Assembly: GCA_965246935.1 (NCBI GenBank)
Contig: CBDFGC010000036.1
Span: 1-64,000 of the forward strand
Length of the DNA: 64,000 nt
Direction: 5' to 3'
Source: JAZKFT01 sp965246935
Lineage (GTDB): Bacteria > Bacteroidota > Bacteroidia > Chitinophagales > Chitinophagaceae
Position 1 is the first letter of the stretch. Each line of letters starts with the position of its first letter. A program made the translations under genes and the position numbers. The notes beneath the pieces are model-generated. The model was given only the letters and a program-made list of their open reading frames with translations. It was not told the origin of the DNA and made no database searches. Positions 44,956-53,000 of this stretch are shown piece by piece.

Positions 44956-44963
44956 TACATTTG
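44956..44963 (+). promoter_or_regulatory. TAnnTTTG element directly before pyrB
   Basis: TACATTTG lies 7 bases before the pyrB ATG. If it acts as a -7 element, transcription would start within about three bases of the ATG, giving an almost leaderless mRNA. No TTG is at the ideal -33 distance. Confidence 0.4.
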
Positions 44964-44970
44964 ACCCTTA

Positions 44971-45894
44971 ATGAGCCTTTCCACCCAACATTTGTTAGGC
45001 ATTAAAAATCTGATTCCTTCAGATATCGATTTAATTCTTCAAACTGCCTCCGATTTTAAAGAAGTACTGCAACGACCGGTAAAAAAAGTGCCTTCACTGC
45101 GGGATGTAACAATTGTTAATCTGTTTTACGAAAACAGTACCCGAACCCGTATTTCTTTTGAACTGGCCGAAAAACGGCTGAGTGCCGATACCATTAACTT
45201 TTCAGCAAGCGGTTCTTCTGTTTCCAAAGGCGAAACTTTGCTGGATACAGTAAACAATATCCTGAGCATGAAGGTGGATATGGTAGTGATGCGGCATAGT
45301 GCCAGTGGCGCCCCCCATTTTTTATCGAAACATATTAGTGCGGCGATCATTAATGCCGGCGATGGTATTAATGAACATCCGACCCAAGCCCTGCTGGATG
45401 CTTTTTCCATACAGGAAAAATTAGGCAGCCTGGCGGGGAAAAAGATTGCCATTATTGGCGATATTATGCACAGCCGGGTGGCACTCAGCAATATTTATCT
45501 GCTTACCAAAATGGGCGCCGAAGTGATGGTAGCCGGGCCGCCAACGTTGATACCTGCTTACATACAGCAGGCATTTGATATTCGGGTTGAATATGACGTA
45601 AACAAAGCACTTCAATGGTGCGATGTTGCCAATGTGCTCCGTATACAACTGGAGCGGCAAAACCAGGTTTTGTTTTCATCTTTGCGGGAATACAACCTCG
45701 TATATGGTATCAAAAAAGAAATGCTTGACAAGTTGAATAAGGAAATTATCATTATGCATCCGGGGCCAATAAACCGGGGTGTTGAAATTGACAGCGACGT
45801 TGCCGATAGTAACCACAGCATTATTCTGGACCAGGTACAAAATGGAGTTGCCGTTCGCATGGCAGTGCTGTATTTGCTGTCCAACCAGCAGTAG
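44971..45894 (+). CDS. pyrB: Aspartate carbamoyltransferase catalytic subunit
   Basis: PyrB makes carbamoyl-aspartate from carbamoyl phosphate and aspartate, the first committed step of pyrimidine synthesis. The 307-residue protein has the phosphate-binding STRTR at residues 56-60 (FYENSTRTRISFELA), the HRS-type segment MRHSASGAP, and the aspartate region HPGPINRGVEI. No pyrI regulatory gene is adjacent. The heptamer element lies directly after its stop codon. Confidence 0.96.
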   Translation: MSLSTQHLLGIKNLIPSDIDLILQTASDFKEVLQRPVKKVPSLRDVTIVNLFYENSTRTRISFELAEKRLSADTINFSASGSSVSKGETLLDTVNNILSMKVDMVVMRHSASGAPHFLSKHISAAIINAGDGINEHPTQALLDAFSIQEKLGSLAGKKIAIIGDIMHSRVALSNIYLLTKMGAEVMVAGPPTLIPAYIQQAFDIRVEYDVNKALQWCDVANVLRIQLERQNQVLFSSLREYNLVYGIKKEMLDKLNKEIIIMHPGPINRGVEIDSDVADSNHSIILDQVQNGVAVRMAVLYLLSNQQ

Positions 45895-45928
45895 ATTTAG
45901 GATTTAGGAATTGTGATTTATGATTTGT
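45894..45928 (+). repeat. Heptamer array (GATTTAG word), left arm
   Basis: Five exact 7-base units at 45894, 45901, 45908, 45915 and 45922: two GATTTAG, then GAATTGT, GATTTAT and GATTTGT. It starts on the last base of the pyrB stop codon. Its inverted partner is at 46078-46112. Confidence 0.88.
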
Positions 45929-46077
45929 GCGATACGGACTTACTACAAGTTATTAATCTGATAAAATCATAAACAGGTGTCCAATGCAATTCTACAACAA
46001 CTTTTAAATCCTGAATTGCGATCATAAAATGGTTGCAATTCTGACTGCCTGATAACGTAAACAATCTACCTTAACAG

Positions 46078-46112
46078 AAATCACAAATCATCATTCCTAA
46101 ATCACAAATCTT
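46078..46112 (-). repeat. Heptamer array, right arm, ending at the coaD start codon
   Basis: Five exact 7-base units at 46078, 46085, 46092, 46099 and 46106 (AAATCAC and close variants, the reverse complement of the left arm word). The last unit ends at 46112 and the coaD ATG starts at 46113. The array thus forms the whole region just upstream of the start codon. Confidence 0.88.
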
Positions 46113-46589
46113 ATGCGTGTTGCTCTTTTTCCCGGAACCTTTGATCCTATTACACTGGGGCATCTGGACATTATTGACCGGGCATTGCCCCTGTTTGATA
46201 AAGTGGTAGTGGGTATTGGGCGCAACGCTAATAAGAAACCAATGTTCAGCGAAGAACAACGTTTACAGTGGGTACAGGACTGCTACCAGGATAACCCAAA
46301 AGTATCAGCAGTTGCTTATGAGGGACTCACGGTTGTTTGTTGCGAAAATGTAGGGGCTCAATTTATACTCAGAGGTATTCGTTATGTAAGTGATTTTGAA
46401 TACGAAAAAGCCATCGCCGATATGAACCGCAGCCTGGACCGGCATGTAGAAACGATATTTTTAACCTGTTCTCCACAGTATACTTCGGTTGCATCCACAC
46501 TGGTAAGAGATGTACTCCGAAATGGGGGAGATGTACGGCAATTTCTGCCTTCAGAGGTAATTGCTTCATTGCAACTAAACCCGGTGTAG
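46113..46589 (+). CDS. coaD: Pantetheine-phosphate adenylyltransferase
   Basis: CoaD transfers AMP from ATP to 4'-phosphopantetheine, the penultimate step of coenzyme A synthesis. The 158-residue protein begins MRVALFPGTFDPITLGH, with the nucleotidyltransferase T/HxGH motif, and has RGIRYVSDFEYEKAIADMNR and YTSVASTLVRDV, typical of the family. The ATG directly abuts a heptamer array with no Shine-Dalgarno sequence. It is followed by another heptamer element of a different word. Confidence 0.96.
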   Translation: MRVALFPGTFDPITLGHLDIIDRALPLFDKVVVGIGRNANKKPMFSEEQRLQWVQDCYQDNPKVSAVAYEGLTVVCCENVGAQFILRGIRYVSDFEYEKAIADMNRSLDRHVETIFLTCSPQYTSVASTLVRDVLRNGGDVRQFLPSEVIASLQLNPV

Positions 46590-46591
46590 AA

Positions 46592-46633
46592 GTTTAAAGT
46601 TCAAGGTTCAAGGTTCAAGGTTCAAAGTTCGGA
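46592..46633 (+). repeat. Heptamer array (GTTCAAG word), left arm
   Basis: Six exact 7-base units from 46592: GTTTAAA, three GTTCAAG, GTTCAAA and GTTCGGA. It starts 3 bases after the coaD stop and is inverted relative to the array at 46729-46756. Confidence 0.9.
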
Positions 46634-46728
46634 ATTTCAGTTTGCAGGATAACTTTTAACAGAAAAAATTTGTGTATATGTAACCAAAAATTTTATAGCA
46701 ACCAATACTTTATGCCTCGGGTAATCAG

Positions 46729-46756
46729 AACTTTAAACCTGGAACCTTGAACTTTA
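46729..46756 (-). repeat. Heptamer array, right arm, overlapping the NUDIX gene end
   Basis: AAC recurs at 46729, 46736, 46743 and 46750, an exact 7-base period; the word is the reverse complement of the GTTCAAG family. The array runs into the stop codon region of the minus-strand NUDIX gene (46754). Confidence 0.85.
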
Positions 46757-47374
46757 ATCTGCCTGAAGTACATCTTTGATAGACGGAAACGTATTTTGCA
46801 AAACGAAGGCCCATTCTGCTTTCAGCAGCCAGGTAATTTCTTCGATGTCTTCTTCCGTTTGCGGAACTAGTTTTTCGGTAGATAACGCACGCATATGGTA
46901 CCAGCTTCCCTGTTTTAAAATCCGCTTACCCCGCTCCGAATAAGAATGCCAGGTATATAACAGAAAGCTTCCTAATGTTACGTTGCATAAGCCGGTTTCC
47001 TCTCTCACTTCCCGCAACGCACACTGTTCAATGGTTTCGCTGTCATCTAATTTCCCTTTTGGAAGATCCCATTTTTTTCTGCGGAAAATAAATAAATAAG
47101 CACCTTTTTCATTTTCAATCAGCCCACCTCCGGTTTGCACTAGTGTGAAAAATGATCGGAATAATTCAAATGTTTCTGCCGCTTTATCCGTCAGCACAAT
47201 TGCCGCTTTAGCTTCCGTGTTCTCTAAATTGTAAGTAGCCTGCAATAACGAAGCCCGGTCGTAATGATTCAACATGATTGTTCCATGGGTTGAAGTAAGA
47301 TGTTCCTCATCCGCCTGTAATGTATCGGTAATGATAAAAGGCTTATCGTTGAAATAAATTTTATAATGGGACAT
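46754..47374 (-). CDS. NUDIX hydrolase family protein
   Basis: This 206-residue protein has the NUDIX box in KWDLPKGKLDDSETIEQCAL then REVREETGL: G-x5-E-x7-REUxEExGU is recognisable, with the second Gly of the box replaced in a way seen in family members. Flanking strands read AYLFIFRRKK and FLLYTWHSYS. About 75 residues precede the domain. NUDIX enzymes hydrolyse nucleoside diphosphates linked to another group; the substrate is unknown. Both gene ends touch heptamer arrays. It is convergent with coaD and divergent from pyrE. Confidence 0.88.
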   Translation of the reverse strand: MSHYKIYFNDKPFIITDTLQADEEHLTSTHGTIMLNHYDRASLLQATYNLENTEAKAAIVLTDKAAETFELFRSFFTLVQTGGGLIENEKGAYLFIFRRKKWDLPKGKLDDSETIEQCALREVREETGLCNVTLGSFLLYTWHSYSERGKRILKQGSWYHMRALSTEKLVPQTEEDIEEITWLLKAEWAFVLQNTFPSIKDVLQAD

Positions 47375-47376
47375 AA

Positions 47377-47411
47377 TTTAGATGTAGGATTTATGATGTA
47401 AAATTTTTAAT
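47377..47411 (-). repeat. Heptamer array (xxxxGAT/AAT word) directly upstream of the NUDIX start
   Basis: Five units start at 47377, 47384, 47391, 47398 and 47405 (TTTAGAT, GTAGGAT, TTATGAT, GTAAAAT, TTTTAAT). It begins 3 bases from the NUDIX start codon (47372-47374, minus strand), as at coaD. I find no clear inverted partner. Confidence 0.7.
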
Positions 47412-47605
47412 TGACAGCGATGAGTGGTATTTGGTATTCGACTATCTAATTTCAGGATGAAAATTTTTCGTTGATAAGTTGAATTTATCTTTTGGCCAGC
47501 CAGTACGACCTTCACCGCCAAAAATAGGGAAATGGCTTCGGGCAGCCGATCGTCCCCTGGCAATTGAAACAACGAATGATCAACATATTTGTAAACGAAA
47601 AACAA

Positions 47606-48238
47606 ATGACCGATAAAAAAGCTATAGCAGAAAAATTACTACAAATTGAAGCGGTTAGGCTACGCCCTTCCCAGCCTTTTACCTGGGCAAGTGGCTGGAA
47701 AAGCCCCATCTATTGCGACAATCGCAAAATATTGTCTTTCCCTTACATCCGGGATTTTATTAAAAGCGAAATGTGTAGCGTTATTTTTGAGCAGTTCGAA
47801 AACGCTGAAATGTTGGCAGGTGTAGCCACAGCTGGTATTTCTTGGGGTGCTATGGCTGCCGACCAGTTAAAGTTGCCGTTTATTTACGTTCGGCCCAAAC
47901 CAAAAGAGCACGGGCTTGGCAACCAAATCGAAGGCTACTTTAAACCCGGACAAAAAGTAATGGTAATTGAAGACCTGGTCAGCACCGGTAAAAGCAGCCT
48001 GCAGGTAACAGAAGTGCTAAAAGTGGCAGGTTTGGAGATCGAAGGAATGGTTTCTATTTTCAATTATGGATTTCCACAGGCGGCGGAAGCATTTGCCACA
48101 GCAGGCGTACAGCTGGTTTCATTAACCGATTACCCTACCTTAATAGAGTGTGCTATCGATAGAGGACTGGTTTCGCCGCAACAACAAGATCTATTGAACC
48201 AATGGCGGATAGACCCTGCAGGTTGGGACCCAACATAA
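47606..48238 (+). CDS. pyrE: Orotate phosphoribosyltransferase
   Basis: PyrE joins orotate and PRPP to give orotidine 5'-phosphate. With ATG 47606 (MTDKKAIAEKLLQIEAVRL) it has 210 residues; upstream in-frame starts at 47576 and 47564 add non-conserved residues. The PRPP motif is VMVIEDLVSTGKSSLQVTE, preceded by RPKPKEHGLGNQIEG and SGWKSPIYCDNRK. It completes a loose group with pyrR and pyrB, split by coaD and the NUDIX gene. Confidence 0.95.
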   Translation: MTDKKAIAEKLLQIEAVRLRPSQPFTWASGWKSPIYCDNRKILSFPYIRDFIKSEMCSVIFEQFENAEMLAGVATAGISWGAMAADQLKLPFIYVRPKPKEHGLGNQIEGYFKPGQKVMVIEDLVSTGKSSLQVTEVLKVAGLEIEGMVSIFNYGFPQAAEAFATAGVQLVSLTDYPTLIECAIDRGLVSPQQQDLLNQWRIDPAGWDPT

Positions 48239-48316
48239 GTTCTGTTATCTTGTCCTATAATTTTTAGCCTGCTGCAACGTTTTACTTACAACATCATAAA
48301 CACCAAATTACAACCA

Positions 48317-48700
48317 ATGAAAGTTATTTATTGTTTTGCCCTCCTCTTTTTTGCTTATGCTTCTCCGGCAGTTGCTCAAATGCCTGCACCCAAGCAAGCA
48401 GAAATAAAAACACCTACAGCAGTTTGCCAGGAGTGCAAAGATATTATTGAAAAGGCGGTGCCGCAACAGATAGAAGGTCTCATCAAAATCAATGTTATTT
48501 TTAAAAGGGGTGTTACGCTGGTAAAATGGTACCCCGACCGTACGAATATTGAACAGTTGAAAACAGCCATTGCTAATGCAGGCTTTGATGCGGATGAAGT
48601 TACCGCCAACGAAGATTATTATAAGAAACTACCGATCTGCTGCAAAAAAGTAGCCGATGGCGGCGGCGTACCAAAAAAGAAGAAACCAGGAACCAAATAG
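48317..48700 (+). CDS. Secreted heavy-metal-associated (HMA) domain protein
   Basis: This 127-residue protein has a signal peptide (MKVIYCFALLFFAYASPAVAQ, residues 1-21). An HMA-like ferredoxin fold runs over residues 30-97, with the metal-binding CQEC (Cys37, Cys40), the strand VTLVKWYPDRT and the helix NIEQLKTAIANAGFDADEV. After it come a Cys pair (PICCKKV) and a Lys-rich tail. It may bind copper or zinc in the periplasm. The stop codon overlaps a short heptamer array. Confidence 0.8.
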   Translation: MKVIYCFALLFFAYASPAVAQMPAPKQAEIKTPTAVCQECKDIIEKAVPQQIEGLIKINVIFKRGVTLVKWYPDRTNIEQLKTAIANAGFDADEVTANEDYYKKLPICCKKVADGGGVPKKKKPGTK

Positions 48701-48720
48701 CAATAGGCAATAAGCAAATG
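48700..48720 (+). repeat. Short heptamer array (GCAATAG word)
   Basis: Units at 48700, 48707 and 48714 (GCAATAG, GCAATAA, GCAAATG). It starts on the last base of the preceding stop codon, as other arrays do. Three units is few, so the call is weaker; similar words continue loosely to about 48745. Confidence 0.55.
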
Positions 48721-48913
48721 TGAAAATTAGCAAATGGCGCAATTGCTCAATGAATACAAGCAATAAAGGATGGCATTCCCGAAATTTCGGGACAGGCTGC
48801 CCAATGAACGTGAAGTTTTAATGTTCGTAACCAGCGATGCCGTCCTGCCATCCATTATCCCATGTATTATCCTACTCATCCCATCCTATCCCAGTTCAAG
48901 ACTTATCCCTGTA

Positions 48914-49360
48914 TCAGAAGCTGGTTGCCACTTTTGTTTCCGTATCAAACTTATAGTTGATAAAAAATCCGGAACGGCCTACCCTTGCAAAACCGTTGAA
49001 ACGAATTTGGACAGAATCTTTGGTTAATAATTGCAGGCCGGCGGATAAAGTGGCAGCAGGCTTTAGCTGAATGAGTGCCGGTAAAATAAAATTTTGATTA
49101 GGCTCAATTTTAACCGTTGTATCGGATGTACAGTAGCCAAAATCTTTACCTTCTACTGCTACATTTCCTTCCAGGTGTTTGAAGGTTACTGTAAAACGAT
49201 TTGGATTGTAAAATAAAAGTTCGGCTGCCACACTGCTGGCATTAAAGCCCATACTATTTATTCGCCAGCTTACGATTTTTTTAAACTGAAAGTCTTTTAC
49301 CTTACCGCAGGCCGTTAGTAGTATAGCCACAAAAATGATGACAACTTTCTCTTTTTTCAT
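48914..49360 (-). CDS. LEA14-like lipoprotein
   Basis: This 148-residue protein starts at ATG 49360 with a lipoprotein signal (MKKEKVVIIFVAILLTACG, Cys18). The mature part has the immunoglobulin-like pattern of the LEA type 2 family: SSVAAELLFYNPNRFTVTFK, then EGNVAVEGKDFG, then VKIEPNQNFILPALIQL. Function in bacteria is unknown; envelope protection is often suggested. An ATG at 49405 adds 15 residues and would spoil the signal. It is divergent from the WbqC-like gene. Confidence 0.82.
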   Translation of the reverse strand: MKKEKVVIIFVAILLTACGKVKDFQFKKIVSWRINSMGFNASSVAAELLFYNPNRFTVTFKHLEGNVAVEGKDFGYCTSDTTVKIEPNQNFILPALIQLKPAATLSAGLQLLTKDSVQIRFNGFARVGRSGFFINYKFDTETKVATSF

Positions 49361-49411
49361 ACACCGCAAAATAAGCCGGAAAACTTTAAAACCTGCTTTC
49401 TGCAATCATTT

Positions 49412-49981
49412 ATGGTGTTACCATATGAATACTGGCCATCCCTTTCCTGGGTACAAAAAGTGATAGATGCAGAGGAATGGCGCCTGGAGCACTGGGGTTC
49501 CTATCAGAAGCAATCGTTGGCCAATCGGTGCAAAATAGCAGGCGCCAATGGCGGTATTACTTTAAGTGTGCCACTGGTATCGGGCAGGGAACAAAAAACG
49601 TTGCTTCAAAACGTGCAGATTGACAACACACAACGTTGGCCGGTGCAGCACCTGCGTACAATAAAAAGCTGTTATGGCAAAGCTCCCTTTTTCGATCATT
49701 ATTTTCCATCCATACAAACGTTGCTATTGCAGCCATATACCTATTTGGTGGAATTGGATGACACTATTATCCGGCAGGTATTACGATGGTTGAAAAGAAA
49801 ACCGGATATTAAAAAAACGGAACGGTTTGAGCAGGATAATTCATTCGATGCACATACTATCTTTGCGATGATCCCGTATATACAGGTGTTTACCGATAAA
49901 ACCGGATTTTTGACCCATCTTAGCATAATAGATGCCTTATTTTGCATAGGTCCGCAGGTTACCAATTATTTAAAACCATAG
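49412..49981 (+). CDS. WbqC-like family protein
   Basis: This 189-residue protein has the family start LPYEYWPSLSWVQKVIDAE, then GSYQKQSLANRCKIAGANG, LSVPLV, WPVQHLRTIKSCYGKAPFF and HYFPSIQ. WbqC-like proteins occur in O-antigen and other glycan loci and in Bacteroidota often stand near signal peptidase genes; their activity is not established. It lies between the LEA14-like gene and the PKD adhesin. Confidence 0.85.
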   Translation: MVLPYEYWPSLSWVQKVIDAEEWRLEHWGSYQKQSLANRCKIAGANGGITLSVPLVSGREQKTLLQNVQIDNTQRWPVQHLRTIKSCYGKAPFFDHYFPSIQTLLLQPYTYLVELDDTIIRQVLRWLKRKPDIKKTERFEQDNSFDAHTIFAMIPYIQVFTDKTGFLTHLSIIDALFCIGPQVTNYLKP

Positions 49982-50094
49982 GCCACATTCGTATTTCTGA
50001 AGGTATCATTGTCAGGAAGTCCTTGTATTGTTATTGAGTTTTCAAAACCATAGCTAAATACATAACTTGCTATTTAAAAATTTAAGCATTATAC

Positions 50095-53000
50095 ATGAAA
50101 AAAGGGGTTGTATTTTTTGCCTGTTTGCTGCTATTTTCTATTGCTTATACCCAGGATTTCTCTAATAAAGGGAAAGACTTCTGGATATCGTATGCCGGGC
50201 ACGATAATGCGACCAATTCTACAATGGGTGTTTACATTACTTCAAACATCAATACTTCGGGTGTAGTTACCGTTGGTACTACATCTGGTACAAGCACCGT
50301 TATACCTTATACTGTTACGGCCAATAATGTTACCCGTATTTTTATTGGGCTAAGCGGAGCAGTTAATGCAAGTAACAGTTATGTTTATCTGGCCAGTACA
50401 GAGGAGCAGAATAAATTAAATGCCGGCATTCATGTTACAGCTGATAAGCCCGTTGCGGTTTACGCTCATATTATTTATTCAGCACGTAGTGGGGCTACCC
50501 TTGTCTTACCGGTAAATGTTTGGGGTAAAGAGTATATTGTGCCCAGCTACCGCAATACCGGAAGCGGCAGTTCCAGTTATGGTGAGATAAACGTGATGGC
50601 TGCAGATACAAACACACTGGTTGAAATTACGCCTGCAGTGAGCAGTAGAAATGGAACGCACGCCGCCGGTGTGCCATTTACGGTTCTGCTGGCAAAACCA
50701 GGTGACGTTTATCAGTTGCAATTTTCCATTAGTGCCGATATATCCGGAACCAAAGTACGGTCTATAGCCAGCGGAGTAAGTGGTTGTAAGCCTATTGGTG
50801 TATACTCTGCAACTACCTGGTCGGGTTTCGACTGCACTGCCACGAGCGGCGATAATTTATACCAGCAACTATTTCCTCTTTCAGCCTGGGGAAAAAACTT
50901 TTTGACAGCACCCTTCTTTTCCCGTGTCAGCGATATTGTAAGGGTATTTGTGCAGGATCCTACAACTATAGTAACCAAGACAGAATCAGGTATTACAACT
51001 ACGCTGAGCGGTACCCCCACTAACGGATACTATGAATATAAAACCGGCCAGCCCACTAAAATTACTGCTGATAAACCTATTTCTGTTATTCAGTATATTA
51101 CCAGTCAAAACTGTATTACAGGGGCCAATCCGCCATTGGGAGATCCCGAAATGGTAGTACTGAATCCGCTGGAGCAAACCATTAACGACATCACTGTTTT
51201 TTCAGCACATAAAAATTATGTTCCCAATGGGCAAAGCAATGTGACGGCTTGTTACCTGAACATTATTATTAAAACCGCAGTGGCACCAAGTTTTAAAATA
51301 AACGGACTGGCGCCTACCGGTACATTTTTTCCTATACCGGGTACTATTTATTCATACCTGCAGGAAAACGTTACCAATATTACGTTGTCAAATCCGGTGC
51401 AAAACCTGAAGGCGGATTCAGCATTTTCTGCTATTGCTTATGGATTTGGATCGGTGGAAAGCTACGGTTATAATGCAGGTACAAATGTAAAAGACCTCTA
51501 TCAACACGTAATCATCAGAAACCAATATGCTACTGTTGACTTTCCCGCGACCTGCATTAATACGCCCTTTACTTTCGCTATTACACTTCCTTATCTGGCT
51601 ACCTCGTTAGCATGGGATTTTCATGGCAGTTTTACGAATGTTACCAACACTGCCCCTATTCCCGATTCTTCTTATATTATAGATAGCAAAACGGTGTATG
51701 TGTACCGGCTACCTAACCAATATAATTATTCAACAACCGGCACTTTCCCGGTTACAGTTACGGCCATTAATCCAACTTCTGATGGTTGCAGTGGTAGTAA
51801 CCAGATTGATTATAACGTAGAAGTTTTCGAGAAGCCAAAGGCCAATTTTTATTGGAATCATAACGGCTGCTTAAGTGATTCCGTCCGGTTCAGGGATACA
51901 ACAGATGCGTTAGGCAGGCAAATTATTAAATGGAACTGGCAATTTGGTGATGGCAGTATTGATACGGTACAGTATCCAAAAAAATTATATACTGCCAGCG
52001 GTCCCTATAATGTAAAAATGAGTGTGATAACAGACGTAGGATGCCTTGCAGATACCACCAAGCAAATTATCATCAACAATGCACCCATGGCTAAATTTGG
52101 AGTCTCTGCTCCTTTGTGCCCGGGCAAGCCAGTCATATTTACCGATAGCAGCGCCATAGTTACTGGTACCATAATAAAATGGTATTGGGATTATGGAAAC
52201 GGACAAAAAGATACGCTCACCGCAAATACATCAAGGATAGTAACCTATACTGCTACCGGAAATTATACGGTAACGTTACAGGTAGAAGCTTCCGGTGGAT
52301 GCAAAAGCCTTGTTTTCAGCCGTACAATAACCATTAACCCCAACCCGTTAGCTAATTTCACCAGCCCGGTTATTTGTTTTCCTTCTGGCTCAGGTCAGTT
52401 TTTCAGTACGTCAGGTATTAGCGATGCGTCTGAAAGCCAGTTTACTTATAGCTGGAATTTTGGTGACGGTGGTACGGCTACTACTGCAAACCCGGTTCAT
52501 CAGTTTTCTATCCCTGGTAATTATAGTGTGTTGCTTACTGTAACGAGTAATAAGGGTTGTGTAGATGATACGCTGCGGCCACTGACTTCTTTGTATAGCC
52601 AGCCTGTAGCTCAGTTTAATATGATTCCCGAAATGTGCCCCGGCGATACGGCCCACTTTACCGATCAGAGCACAGCTGCAAATAGCAGCGTGGTAAAATG
52701 GTTCTGGGATTTTGGCGACAATGCAACTGATACCTTGCAAAATCCGCAACATACATACCCAAATGCAGGCACCTATATCGTTAAATTGTATGTACGATCA
52801 GCCGTTGGCTGCTCATCGGATACTTTCAGCCGAACAGTAATTGTAAACAGGGTGCCCACTGCTAATTTTACAATTGGTGCACCATCCTGTAAGGGGCAAC
52901 CTATCGTTTTTACCAGCACAAGCGTTGCCAATTCAGGCAACCTGGCCCGCTGGCAATGGGATTTTGGCGATGGCACTTTACTGGATGTAACTAATGGCAA

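Noticed and set aside
48790..48805. CCCGAAATTTCGGG palindrome as an operator
   Set aside because: It is not near a gene start or promoter, and similar self-complementary words are common in such intergenic DNA.
48770..49027. 85-codon open frame after the HMA gene
   Set aside because: It has no domain features, overlaps the end of the LEA14-like gene on the other strand, and covers low-complexity words.
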